A stretch of 64,000 nucleotides of DNA from JACPUX01 sp964517465 (GTDB lineage: Bacteria > Pseudomonadota > Gammaproteobacteria > Burkholderiales > Casimicrobiaceae). The notes under the pieces were generated by a model. The model saw only the letters and a program-made list of their open reading frames with translations, was not told the DNA's origin and did no database searches. The translations under genes were made by a program, and so were the position numbers. Below are positions 32,559-40,830 of this stretch, piece after piece (position 1 is the stretch's first letter; each line of letters starts with the position of its first letter). The stretch is from the NCBI GenBank assembly GCA_964517465.1, contig CAZFEK010000011.1, positions 1-64,000 on the forward strand, given 5' to 3'.

Positions 32559-33719
32559 TTAGCGCGTGGCCGGCTGCGTCGCGGGCAGCACGGGGAATGT
32601 TCTAACGATGATGATGTAGGCCAGGATTTCGAAGGCGATGAGCCCCACCGTGACCATCAGCTCGGGAAACGCGGGGAAATAATTCCAGCCCTCGCCCGTT
32701 TCGTAGCCGACCAGGAAGCCGTTGATCCGCAGGAGCATGCCGCCCAGCATCAAGAGCACCGCGCCGACGAAAAGTTTGGCGGCGCTGTTGCGCGCAGCGG
32801 GGCTGCCAAGAATGAACAGCGGCACGATGAAAGTGAGCATCTCCACCCAGAACATCAAGGCCTCGGCGTTGGCCGCAAAGGCGCTGCCGATGGCGCCCCG
32901 CACCGCGAGGTCGCCCACGCGCACCACCAGGTAGGCGATCAAGAGGCCGTACATGATCTTGCACAAGTGCGCGAGCACCGGTGTTTCCATCTGCCGCTTG
33001 AAGCCAACCGAAGACAGCGTGGCTTCGAAAATCACCACCGCAAAACCCAGCATGATCGCGGTCATGAGGTAGATGAGCGGCAAGAGCCAGCCCGATTGCC
33101 AGAGCGGATGCACCTGGTTGCCGAACACCACCAGGAGCGAGCCCAGCGAACTTTGGTGCAAGGAGGGCAGGAGCACGCCCAGAGCGATGAAGAAGAAGAG
33201 CACTTTGGAGAGTTTCTTCTTCAATTCGCCCATGCCCAGACGGTCGAGGAAGGCGGGAGAGAACTCGATCCACATCACCAGCACGTAGGCCGAGATGCAG
33301 ACCGCCACTTCGAACATCACCGAATTGACCTGGGCATAACCGGGCCAGAAGATGTGCCAGAAATTCCACCAGCGGCCCAGGTCGAAGATCACCGACACCG
33401 CCGCCAGGGTGTAGCCAAAAAGGCTGGCGAGCAGGGCGGGCCGGACCAGCGGATGGTATTCGCCCTTGTTGAAGATGTAGACCAGGAGCGCCAGGGCGTA
33501 ACCGCCGCAGGCGAAAGCCGAGCCCACCACCACGTCATAGGCGATCCAGATGCCCCAGGGGAAGCCGTCGTTGATGTTGGTGACGGCCCCCAAGCCGTAA
33601 ATAAAGCGATATAACAGGATCGCCCCGGCGATCGCCGCCAGCAGCCCGAGCACCAAGGTGACCGGAGTGAGGAGGTTGCCGCCCAGCGGCGCTGGAGCGT
33701 GCGTGTCGTGACTAGCCAT
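32559..33719 (-). CDS. hybB: Hydrogenase-2 membrane subunit HybB (NrfD family)
   Basis: The gene encodes 386 residues with about nine or ten hydrophobic segments. It belongs to the NrfD/HybB family of quinone-binding membrane proteins without haem (NDGFPWGIWIAYDVVVGSAFACGG, VNSVMFEVAVCISAYVLVMW). It connects the periplasmic Fe-S subunit HybA to the quinone pool. The start at 33719 follows GGAGGGGAAAA and overlaps the end of hybA by 8 nt. Confidence 0.92.
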   Translation of the reverse strand: MASHDTHAPAPLGGNLLTPVTLVLGLLAAIAGAILLYRFIYGLGAVTNINDGFPWGIWIAYDVVVGSAFACGGYALALLVYIFNKGEYHPLVRPALLASLFGYTLAAVSVIFDLGRWWNFWHIFWPGYAQVNSVMFEVAVCISAYVLVMWIEFSPAFLDRLGMGELKKKLSKVLFFFIALGVLLPSLHQSSLGSLLVVFGNQVHPLWQSGWLLPLIYLMTAIMLGFAVVIFEATLSSVGFKRQMETPVLAHLCKIMYGLLIAYLVVRVGDLAVRGAIGSAFAANAEALMFWVEMLTFIVPLFILGSPAARNSAAKLFVGAVLLMLGGMLLRINGFLVGYETGEGWNYFPAFPELMVTVGLIAFEILAYIIIVRTFPVLPATQPATR

Positions 33720-34692
33720 TTTTCCCCTCCGCGCTTGAGTCTTCGTCCTTGACATTACGTTTGGCGACCCAAGTCAAGCCGCCGAGGAACACCAGCGGCA
33801 GGATGAGCCCGCCATAAAGCGTGTGCTGCAAAGTCTCGGACTGCGAGGCGAAAGAAACTTCGGGCAATTTCGGATACCCCAGCTTCTCGAAAGAAACACC
33901 GGAGAGCATGAGCATCTGGGTGCCGCCGATTTCTTTTTCGCCATAGACGTGATCGATGTATTTCGCCACCACGCCGGGATAACTCTGGTCCGGGCCGCCC
34001 AGCTTGCCACGCGGGAACATGGTCTGGGTGCCGGCTTTCAGGCTCTTCCTGCGGGTGATTTCCTGCTTCAGGTCGGCGACCTTGCCAAAAAGCGTGGCGC
34101 CGGTGGGGCACACTTCCGCGCAAGCCGCGTATTTGCCTTCCGGCCAACGATGCTGGCAAAGCTGGCACTTGCTGATCTGCGGCGTGGGCGTGTCGTAGGT
34201 GAAACGCGGCACGCCGAAGGGGCAAGCGGCCACGCAGTAGCGGCAGCCGATGCAGGCGTTTTTGTCGTAGCTCACCACGCCGGTCTTTTCATCCTTCTTC
34301 ATCGCCTTGACCGGGCAGGCCGACACACAGGATGGATCGACACAGTGCAGGCAGGACTTCTTCGAGAAGGCCCAGCCGTCGACCTCGCGGTCCTTGGCTT
34401 CGAGCTTGCCGTTCTTGTAGACCTTGATGACGTTCAGGGTCTTGCCGGAGATGTCGAGCGGCGTGTCCCAGAGCGCGTCCTGCGTGGAGACCTCTGCGGG
34501 CATGCCATTGGCTTCCTTGCACGCCGCGACGCAGGCCTTGCAGCCTACGCAAAGGGTGGAATCAAAAAGCAGCCCGACCGCGTCGGGCGGCAGCGTTTTG
34601 TTGCCGCGTGCTTGCGCCGTGTTGCACGCCGCCCCGGTGGCCAGGGCGGCGCCGCCGGCGGCTGCGGCTTGGAAGAACTTGCGCCGGTTCAT
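33712..34692 (-). CDS. hybA: Hydrogenase-2 Fe-S electron transfer subunit HybA
   Basis: The gene encodes 326 residues. An N-terminal Tat-like signal (NRRKFFQAAAAGGAALATGA) precedes four ferredoxin-type cysteine clusters (CVGCKACVAACKEAN, CLHCVDPSCVSACPVKA, CIGCRYCVAACPFGVP, CQLCQHRWPEGKYAACAEVCP). A C-terminal hydrophobic anchor is present (LYGGLILPLVFLGGLTW). It passes electrons between HybO and HybB. The start at 34692 lies 2 nt after the hybO stop. Confidence 0.93.
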   Translation of the reverse strand: MNRRKFFQAAAAGGAALATGAACNTAQARGNKTLPPDAVGLLFDSTLCVGCKACVAACKEANGMPAEVSTQDALWDTPLDISGKTLNVIKVYKNGKLEAKDREVDGWAFSKKSCLHCVDPSCVSACPVKAMKKDEKTGVVSYDKNACIGCRYCVAACPFGVPRFTYDTPTPQISKCQLCQHRWPEGKYAACAEVCPTGATLFGKVADLKQEITRRKSLKAGTQTMFPRGKLGGPDQSYPGVVAKYIDHVYGEKEIGGTQMLMLSGVSFEKLGYPKLPEVSFASQSETLQHTLYGGLILPLVFLGGLTWVAKRNVKDEDSSAEGKNG

Positions 34693-34694
34693 GA

Positions 34695-35858
34695 TCAGGC
34701 GTCCTTGCGCTGACCTGCTTGAGCTTCGTCCTGCTTGCCGAGATTCTTGGCGAGCATCGCCGCCCCCCCCGCCGCGGCGCCGGCGATGGCGGCCAGGGCG
34801 GCCATCGAGGCGAAGCTGGTCTTGCCCTGTTGCTCGACGACATTGGGGTAGGAGGCCGGCGGACTCATGCCCTTCAACTGCGCGGTCATGTGGATGGGCT
34901 TGGTGAAGCCCACGCCTTTTTCCGAACAGCCGATGCAGGGGTGACCGCAAGCGACCGGCCAGTTCGACTCGCCGACATCGCCAAAGCCGATGGTCGAGCA
35001 ATTGGCGTAGGTTTCGGGGCCTTTGCAACCGAGCTTGTAGAGGCAGTAGCCTTTGCGGTGACCTTCATCACCGAACTCGTGCGCAAAGCGGCCGGCGTCG
35101 AAGTGGGCGCGGCGTTCGCAGTGTTCGTGAATGATGCGCCCGTAGGCAAATTTCGGGCGGCCCAGGTTGTCGATTTCAGGCAGTTTGCCGAAGGTCAAAA
35201 AATGCACCGCGGTGGCCAGGAAGTTGTAGGGATTGGGCGGACAGCCCGGGATGGTCACCACGGGTTTGCCCAGCACATCGGCCACGCCCGAAGATCCAGT
35301 GGGGCTGGAATCGAAGCCCCCGATGGACGGAATGGTCGAAGGCATGCCTCCCCAGGACGCACAGGAACCGATGGCAATCACCGCGGCGGCGTTGGCCGCG
35401 CATTCTTTGACGAGGTCGATGGCGGTGTGCCCGCCGATCTTGCAGTAGATGCCATTGGCCTTGGTGGGAATGGCGCCTTCCACCACCAGGATGTATTTAC
35501 CTTTGTTGGCTTCCATGGCCGCTTTGCGCGCGGCCTCGGCCTGGTAGCCGGCGGCGGCCATCAAGGTTTCGTGATAGTCGAGCGAGATCACGTCGAGGAT
35601 GAGCTTTTCTAGCGTGGGATGTTCGGCCCGCAGCAAAGATTCGGTGCAACCCGTGCATTCCTGGAAATGCAGCCAGATCACCGAGGGGCGCTTGGCCTTT
35701 TCCACCGCTTTGGCGATGGCCGATTCGGCCCCGGCGCCCAAGCCCAAAGTTGCCGCGGTCGCGGCGCAGAACTGCATGAATTCGCGCCGGGAGACACCCA
35801 GCCGGCGCTCCACCGCAGCGGCCGCCCGGCGGGTTTCTTTGAGATGCAATTGGTCCAT
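34695..35858 (-). CDS. hybO: [NiFe] hydrogenase small subunit (hydrogenase-2 type)
   Basis: The gene encodes 387 residues. A Tat signal (SRREFMQF, residues about 23-30) directs co-export with the large subunit. Fe-S ligands appear as ECTGCTESLLRAEHP, GSCASWGG, PGCPPNPYN, EHCERRAHFDAG, YCLYKLGCKGPETYANCS and PCIGCSEKG, fitting three clusters. A C-terminal Ala/Gly-rich hydrophobic stretch (SMAALAAIAGAAAGGAAML) probably anchors it. It is the first gene of the operon. Confidence 0.95.
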   Translation of the reverse strand: MDQLHLKETRRAAAAVERRLGVSRREFMQFCAATAATLGLGAGAESAIAKAVEKAKRPSVIWLHFQECTGCTESLLRAEHPTLEKLILDVISLDYHETLMAAAGYQAEAARKAAMEANKGKYILVVEGAIPTKANGIYCKIGGHTAIDLVKECAANAAAVIAIGSCASWGGMPSTIPSIGGFDSSPTGSSGVADVLGKPVVTIPGCPPNPYNFLATAVHFLTFGKLPEIDNLGRPKFAYGRIIHEHCERRAHFDAGRFAHEFGDEGHRKGYCLYKLGCKGPETYANCSTIGFGDVGESNWPVACGHPCIGCSEKGVGFTKPIHMTAQLKGMSPPASYPNVVEQQGKTSFASMAALAAIAGAAAGGAAMLAKNLGKQDEAQAGQRKDA

Positions 35859-36007
35859 AGGATCCTTCCCTCCACATGATCTCCTGGCAAGCGGCCAGGT
35901 CCCCGATCAGGCTCCCGCCTGACGAGCACGACGGGCGATAAGTCGCCTGCCGCTGCCGTGATGGGCTTTGAAACAAGAACCGTGCCCGCCCATCACCTAG
36001 CATTTTT

Positions 36008-36013
36008 ATTATA
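36008..36013 (-). promoter_or_regulatory. Candidate -10 element for the hyb operon
   Basis: A perfect TATAAT lies at 36013-36008 on the minus strand within an AT-rich island (ATGATAATTATAATAAAAATG) that stands out from GC-rich surroundings. No good -35 hexamer is seen. It is about 150 nt upstream of the hybO start. Confidence 0.4.
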
Positions 36014-36151
36014 ATTATCATGTGGTTACAGTCGAGCATGAAAACTCGTCCCGATCTCAGGCCGCGTCCCCGCACTCGACCACAAAGGCAAAGTGGAAAC
36101 TTCGCTTACACCCGCGCTGCAAGCAAGTGGTTGATTGCTTGGGCTGTTTAA

Positions 36152-36165
36152 TTGATTCTGATCAA
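36152..36165. promoter_or_regulatory. FNR/Anr-type box upstream of the hyb operon
   Basis: TTGATTCTGATCAA is a perfect match to the FNR consensus TTGAT-N4-ATCAA. It lies in the 331-nt intergenic region about 294 nt upstream of hybO. Anaerobic control of hydrogenase 2 is known in E. coli. The distance to the AT-rich -10 candidate is unusual, so a second start site or an upstream activation role is possible. Confidence 0.65.
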
Positions 36166-36189
36166 GTTCCGCCAGGGGCTTGGCGCCTG

Positions 36190-36588
36190 CTAGGACGGTC
36201 CTTCGCCCTCATCCTGCTCGCGCCGCTTGGCCACCTGATACAAATCCCAACTTGCCTGCAAGCCAAGCCAGAAGTGAGGGTCCATGTCGAAGAACACGCC
36301 CAGACGCAGCGCGGTGTCGGCGGTGATGCCGCGATGCCCGCGCAAAAGTTCGTTGATGCGCCGTCGCGAAACCCCCAAGGCCCCGGCCAGGTCACTTTGG
36401 CTAATGCCCAAGGGAGTGAGGAAACGCGTCTGCAGAAATCTGCCCGGATGGACCGGCTGGTGCGGGATTCCCTGCGGCGCTTCCCAAACCCGGTCAGCGA
36501 GCAAGCGTCCCCTCGCCCAGCGGCGCTGCCTGCGCGAAATGCTCTCCGTTCTGGTCGCCGACTCCCGCGCTTGCTTTACCTCGCTCAC
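36190..36588 (-). CDS. HigA-like XRE-family regulator, no HigB partner seen
   Basis: The gene encodes 132 residues. After a 48-residue basic extension, PVHPGRFLQTRFLTPLGISQ begins a HigA-type helix-turn-helix (DLAGALGVSRRRINELLRGHRGITADTALRLGVFF) ending DMDPHFWLGLQASWDLYQV. HigA antitoxins normally follow a higB toxin gene; none was recognised upstream. It starts at GTG 36588 after GAGGGAAGG. It could be a solitary regulator or an orphaned antitoxin. The proximity to the hyb operon may be incidental. Confidence 0.75.
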   Translation of the reverse strand: MSEVKQARESATRTESISRRQRRWARGRLLADRVWEAPQGIPHQPVHPGRFLQTRFLTPLGISQSDLAGALGVSRRRINELLRGHRGITADTALRLGVFFDMDPHFWLGLQASWDLYQVAKRREQDEGEGPS

Positions 36589-37144
36589 TTGCCTTCCCTC
36601 GCCCCCCGCCCCTTCGCGAGGCGGGGAAAGGTTCGTTGTTCGCCGCCGCGCCTTTTTCGGGTCATGGCGGCGCCCCTTGCTGCAGCCGCGGCACCTTGGG
36701 TCTTCTGCCGATCCGGCCTTGGCGCGGAGCGACGCAAGCCATAAGCTGGCTGGCGAGTGGCCCCGCGCACGCTGACGGCCTCGGCCTCGGGTTTCATCTT
36801 TGGCCGGGTCTCAAGAACCATGCCAGAGGTTCGCTTTGCCCCGGGCTTTGGCCCGAATCAGCTCGCGGCTCGGGCTTTCGCGACGATCGGCCAAGGACGC
36901 GGGCTCGTGCGCCGACAGCCGGTTGGCGACAATCTCCGCGAGCACTATGTGCACAAAATGAAAACTTGGTCGCCACCGTCGGCTTCTCGCCGGGTGTTCG
37001 GGAATGCCCGCAGCGCAAGACCCTGATTTCTCGTGACCCAGGGCCTGGCCCTAACCAGGGTGTCGGTGTTGACCAACACGCGGGATCACGCGCCGCGGCC
37101 GGATTTCTTCGATAACTATCGGTTTTATGAGGATTGTTTCCGTC
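36589..37144. other. Region without a convincing gene
   Basis: Open frames here lack family resemblance and ribosome sites. A palindromic GC-rich repeat (CCCCGCC-ccttcgcga-GGCGGGG near 36603-36628) resembles interspersed repeats elsewhere. A clean inverted repeat GTGTTG-ac-CAACAC at 37066-37079 lies upstream of a sigma-54-like promoter. Confidence 0.4.
37066..37079 (+). promoter_or_regulatory. Inverted repeat, possible enhancer-binding site
   Basis: GTGTTG-AC-CAACAC is a perfect 6-bp inverted repeat located about 70-80 bp upstream of the sigma-54-like -24 element at 37145, a typical position for an enhancer-binding activator. Confidence 0.35.
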
Positions 37145-37160
37145 TGGCACGGTCGCTGCT
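37145..37160 (+). promoter_or_regulatory. Sigma-54 (-24/-12) promoter
   Basis: TGGCACGGTCGCTGCT matches the consensus TGGCAC-N5-TTGCW at nearly every position, with GG (37146-37147) and GC (37158-37159) exactly 10 nt apart. Predicted initiation near 37171 is about 50 nt before the downstream ATG at 37221. Confidence 0.65.
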
Positions 37161-37220
37161 AAATGCCCGTCAAGCCGGGACGGCCAGGCCACACATTCAC
37201 CGCCAGGAGGGAGACTCGAA

Positions 37221-37631
37221 ATGAAAACCCCATTCGCCCTCACCCTCTGCAAAGCCCTGTTTCGCACCTATGTTTCGGCCGCGGATTCGGTTCCGAGCGA
37301 GGCCGAGCAAGGTTTCCTCGCTTTTACCCGGTCAGAGGCGAAAAACGCCGGTGATGATGAAGTCCTGCGCGCCCGTTTCGCCCGCATGCTCGAGCACACC
37401 CACTACGCTGGCCAGACCGAGACCACCGTGGCGCGCGGGGTCAAGGATCCGGTGAAAGTCGCCTTCCACTCGGTGGCTCTCGACTCCGTCAAACCCCTCC
37501 CCGACACTTACTTCGCTCGGGTCGAAGCGAGCTTCCCCCCGCCTTCCATGCCAAGCGCGAACGGGCGGCGGCCGCAAGGGCTCGCTCGGCTGAACGCGAT
37601 CCTCTCGAAGCGGCTTTTTTCGCACTGCTGA
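37221..37631 (+). CDS. Unknown small protein under a sigma-54-like promoter
   Basis: The gene encodes 136 residues starting after CAGGAGGGAGACTCGAA, an excellent ribosome site. The sequence (MKTPFALTLCKALFRTYVSA at the start) has no clear signal peptide or known domain. The middle is charged (RSEAKNAGDDEVLRARFARMLEH). The last 45 residues, from PLPDTYFARVEASFPP on, are Pro/Arg-rich and may come from a repeat. Regulation by nitrogen, redox or another enhancer-binding system is implied by the promoter. Function unknown. Confidence 0.55.
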   Translation: MKTPFALTLCKALFRTYVSAADSVPSEAEQGFLAFTRSEAKNAGDDEVLRARFARMLEHTHYAGQTETTVARGVKDPVKVAFHSVALDSVKPLPDTYFARVEASFPPPSMPSANGRRPQGLARLNAILSKRLFSHC

Positions 37632-37879
37632 ACCGGCAAGAACGGAGCATCCGCTTGGCAGAACTGCATGGTTTTGGGAGTTGATCCGGCTTGCCCGCGG
37701 GTATGCCGCCGGTAATGCCAGCGGGGCCGGCTGCAGCACCGGCCCGCTCCCGGCGTTACCGGCTCGGAAGCGGAACGCGCAACCGACCGATCGGCGATCA
37801 AGGAGAAACACCCTTAGGGCACTGAGCACGCCTTGAGGTCCGCCCGTGCTCTCGGTTTAACCGAGAAACGGCAGTTGGA

Positions 37880-38647
37880 CTACATGTGTTTGAAGAGCTG
37901 CGAATAGGCGCGGCTGACTTCGAGCTTTTCCGGGTGCCCCCTGACCGAAACGATTTGCTGGCCGCGGTCGTCGCGCTGAATTTGCGCGATGGCTTCGACC
38001 CGGACGAGAATGGAGCGGTGAATCTGCCAGAACTCGTCGGGGTCGAGTTCCGCCGCCAGTTCCTTGATCGGCTTGCGGATCAAGGCCTCGATTTCGGCGG
38101 TCTGGACGCGGGTGTATTTTTCGTCCGAACGGAAAAAAAGAATTTCCCGCGTCGGTATCATTTTGATGCTGCTGCCGACGCTGGCTTGGATCCAGCGCAG
38201 GTATTCGGGTTTGGCCCCCGGAGCGGCTTGGCGGGCGATGCGGGCGAGGAGCTGCTCGACTTCTCCGGGTGCCGAATCGAGCTTTTCTTTCAGGCGCTCG
38301 CAAGTGATTTTCAGCCGCTCCGGATTGGCCGGCTTGAGCACATAATCGGTGGCGCCACGCTCGAAAGCTTCAATTGCGTGTTGATCATAGGCGGTCACAA
38401 ACACGATGTGGCACAAACCAGAGATCGCCTTGGCCGCTTCGAGCCCGGTTTTTTCCGGCATCTGTATGTCGAGAAAAGCGATGTCCGGGCGATGCGCCCC
38501 GACCGCCGCAATCGCCTCGGTACCGTTGGTCGCTTCGGCGAGGATCTCCAGTTCCGGCCAGGCCTCGGCGAGGCGGCGACGCAGGAGTTCGCGCATCAGG
38601 CGTTCGTCGTCGGCGAGCACTGCGGTTGGTCGGGCCTGTCGATTCAT
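37880..38647 (-). CDS. LytTR-family response regulator
   Basis: The gene encodes 255 residues. The receiver domain has the acidic pair DDE near residue 13, phospho-acceptor Asp in DIAFLDIQMPEKTG (about 60) and VTAYDQHAIEAFERGATDYVLKP with the conserved Lys. The C-terminal LytTR DNA-binding domain (IPTREILFFRSDEKYTRVQT, FWQIHRSILVRVEAIAQI) binds promoters as in AlgR/LytR. Its ATG overlaps the kinase stop (ATGA), so the pair is translationally coupled. Confidence 0.9.
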   Translation of the reverse strand: MNRQARPTAVLADDERLMRELLRRRLAEAWPELEILAEATNGTEAIAAVGAHRPDIAFLDIQMPEKTGLEAAKAISGLCHIVFVTAYDQHAIEAFERGATDYVLKPANPERLKITCERLKEKLDSAPGEVEQLLARIARQAAPGAKPEYLRWIQASVGSSIKMIPTREILFFRSDEKYTRVQTAEIEALIRKPIKELAAELDPDEFWQIHRSILVRVEAIAQIQRDDRGQQIVSVRGHPEKLEVSRAYSQLFKHM

Positions 38648-39576
38648 GTCGTGGTTTTCTCCTGGGTGTTGGCTTGGCTCACGCTACGGTAGGGTAGCTC
38701 GATCACGGCGCGCGTTCCGCCTGTGGGCGGCGCTTCGAAGCTGAGCCCCGCCTGCTCGCCAAACATCAGTTTAAGCCGCTCACGGACATTGGCAAGCCCG
38801 ATGCCGTCGCCTGCGGTGGCCGCGGCCCCAGACGACATGCCGACGCCGGTGTCGGCAACACTCACCCGCAGCTTGCCGTGATGGATGGCCGCGCTCACCT
38901 CAATGCGCCCGCCCGCCGCCTTGGGTTCCAGGCCGTGTTTGATGCTGTTTTCCACCAGCGTCTGCAGCATCATGGGCGGGAACTCGGCGCTGGACAAACC
39001 GTCGGGGATATCAATTTGATACTCCAGTCGCTCCTCCATGCGCACTTTCATGATTTCGAGGAAGGCGCGAGAGAGTTCGGCCTGCTGGCCCAAGGTATTG
39101 TTGGCCCCTGCGGCACGCATCTGAGGCATGGCCGCGCGCAGGTATTCGATCAAGCTGCGCTGCGTGCGCGCCGCGCGGGGGGGGTCGATTTCGATCAGCG
39201 CCTCGACCGAACCCAAAGTGTTGAACAGGAAATGCGGTTCAATCTGCGCTTGCATGGCCGCCAGTTCAGCTTCCGCCAGGCGCCGCTCCATCGATTCGTG
39301 TTGAGCGCGCTCGCTCGCCTCGCGTGCAGCCATATCGGAGCGACGCTTGCCGCCGGCGACGATTTTCACCACGATCGAAGCCAGCACCAGCGTTCCGGCC
39401 AGTTTTTCGGTGCGCAGGATGTCGCCGATGATCAGCGTAACGATGGACAGGACGATGACATGGCCCCAGGGAGCAACCGCCAGCCAATCGAAAAAGCGCC
39501 ACCACACGGGCGCCAAGGCATCGCGTGCCCCCCGCAGGGCATCGATGAGTTTTGGAGAAGGTTTCGTTTCCGCCAT
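38644..39576 (-). CDS. LytS/YehU-type sensor histidine kinase
   Basis: The gene encodes 310 residues from ATG 39576 (ribosome site CAGGAAAG). Two hydrophobic segments lie near residues 35-75, followed by a linker helix and the His_kinase domain AQIEPHFLFNTLGSVEALIE with the phospho-acceptor His. The ATPase domain has LQTLVENSIKHGL and DTGVGM. It lacks a large sensor domain, so it may sense membrane state or a protein partner. It phosphorylates the coupled LytTR regulator; targets are unknown. Confidence 0.88.
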   Translation of the reverse strand: MAETKPSPKLIDALRGARDALAPVWWRFFDWLAVAPWGHVIVLSIVTLIIGDILRTEKLAGTLVLASIVVKIVAGGKRRSDMAAREASERAQHESMERRLAEAELAAMQAQIEPHFLFNTLGSVEALIEIDPPRAARTQRSLIEYLRAAMPQMRAAGANNTLGQQAELSRAFLEIMKVRMEERLEYQIDIPDGLSSAEFPPMMLQTLVENSIKHGLEPKAAGGRIEVSAAIHHGKLRVSVADTGVGMSSGAAATAGDGIGLANVRERLKLMFGEQAGLSFEAPPTGGTRAVIELPYRSVSQANTQEKTTT

Positions 39577-39714
39577 GATTGCTGCTTTCCTGTCGGCATC
39601 TTGCCATATACGCTGCAAGAGTAAGCGAGCGAGGCCGATCAGGCTTGCCGCGTGCGACGCATGGCAAAGGATGCGGAACGGTTGGCGGAACCGCGGGATA
39701 AACCGGCAGTGAGC

Positions 39715-40830
39715 TCAGGTCGATTCGGCCCCGGGCTCGCGGCGCAGCAGCTCGCCCACGGCCAGGCGCGGACTGACACCGTCATCGAGCACTTTGGCCA
39801 CGGCCAGGCTGATCGGAAGGTCGGTGCCGCAGCGGGTGGCCAACTCGCGCACCGCGCGAGCGCTGCGCACCCCTTCGGCGACATGGCCCAGGGCGGCAAG
39901 AATTTCGGTTAGGCTCTTGCCTTGCGCCAGCTCGAGACCAACCCGCCGATTGCGCGACAGATCCCCGGTGCAGGTAAGCACCAAGTCGCCTAACCCGGCA
40001 AGGCCCATCAAGGTTTCTCGCTTCCCGCCCATGGCCTCCGACAAACGTCCGGTTTCCGCCAGACCGCGGGTGATCAGCGCGGCGCGGGCATTGTGCCCAA
40101 AACCCAAGCCGTCGCTGATGCCGGCGGCAATGGCCATGACGTTCTTGACTGCACCGCCGATCTCGACCCCGACCAGGTCTTCGCTGAGATAGATCCTTAG
40201 CGTTTCCGAGCGCAGCCAAGCCGCCGCCGATCGCGCGAACTGCAGATCATTGGCGGCGATGGTAATCGCCGTGGGAAGATCAGCGGCCACCTCTTCGGCG
40301 AAACTCGGTCCGGAGAGTACTCCGCAGGGGGCGGGCCACAAGGGCGCGACAAACTGATGCGGCAGGCGGGCCTGGTGCTTCACCCCGCCCTGCGAGGGGG
40401 GGGCTTCCTCGCCGCCAGCTTGAGCGGGGACTGCGGCCCCGGTAGGTTTCATCTCGCTCACCCCGCCGTCAGCGGCGGGGCTTGCGCTCGACCCGTGGTC
40501 AAGAAAGCCCTTGCACAGCCAGATCAGCGGCGCTTGTGTACCCATGCAAAGCAACGCCGCGATCACCTCGGGAAGCGCCGCGGTGGGCGTGCCGACGATG
40601 ATCAGGCCGGCGCCCCCGACAACCTCACCGAGATCGCTGCTGACCGCAAGCTCTGAGGGAAGGCGGGCGCCGGGAAGGTATTTGCCGTTTTCGCGGTCTT
40701 GCGCCAAACGAATCGCCAAGGCGGCGTCGCGGCACCAAAGACGGACAGGCAAGCGCCGGGCAAGGTGGATCGCCAGCGCGGTACCCCAGGCCCCGGCGCC
40801 CAGCACCGCGATCGGGCCGAATGGGTTCAA
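39715..40830 (-). CDS. gpsA: Glycerol-3-phosphate dehydrogenase [NAD(P)+] with in-frame insertion
   Basis: The gene encodes 371 residues, about 40 longer than usual. GpsA reduces dihydroxyacetone phosphate to glycerol-3-phosphate for phospholipid synthesis. The Rossmann motif VLGAGAWGTALA (9-20), GVLSGPSFAEEVA, VEIGGAVKNVMAIAAGI with the catalytic Lys, and GLGDLVLTCTGDLSRNRR are intact. Residues of about 112-154, after PLIWLCKGF, are an Ala/Pro/Gly-rich insert where homologues have a short loop. The insert is in frame and probably looped out, so activity may be retained. It follows the SH3 gene without a gap. Confidence 0.88.
   Translation of the reverse strand: MNPFGPIAVLGAGAWGTALAIHLARRLPVRLWCRDAALAIRLAQDRENGKYLPGARLPSELAVSSDLGEVVGGAGLIIVGTPTAALPEVIAALLCMGTQAPLIWLCKGFLDHGSSASPAADGGVSEMKPTGAAVPAQAGGEEAPPSQGGVKHQARLPHQFVAPLWPAPCGVLSGPSFAEEVAADLPTAITIAANDLQFARSAAAWLRSETLRIYLSEDLVGVEIGGAVKNVMAIAAGISDGLGFGHNARAALITRGLAETGRLSEAMGGKRETLMGLAGLGDLVLTCTGDLSRNRRVGLELAQGKSLTEILAALGHVAEGVRSARAVRELATRCGTDLPISLAVAKVLDDGVSPRLAVGELLRREPGAEST
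40369..40497. repeat. In-frame low-complexity insertion in gpsA
   Basis: About 129 nt (43 codons) interrupts the conserved GpsA sequence between LCKGF and the LPHQF segment. It is GC-rich, with an inverted CCCCGCC-gtcag-CGGCGGGG stem near 40460-40477, and encodes SPAADGGVSEMKPTGAAVP...PPSQGGVKH. It behaves like a palindromic repeat inserted without breaking the frame. Confidence 0.6.

Noticed and set aside
30471..33614. Very long (1,047-codon) + strand open frame
   Set aside because: It is antisense to hybD, hybC and hybB, which have clear motifs. His/Gln-rich composition is typical of a reverse-complement shadow.
36585..36821. Minus-strand frame whose stop overlaps the HigA-like GTG start
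   Set aside because: The overlap looks like coupling, but the protein is basic low-complexity sequence over a palindromic repeat and has no HigB features.
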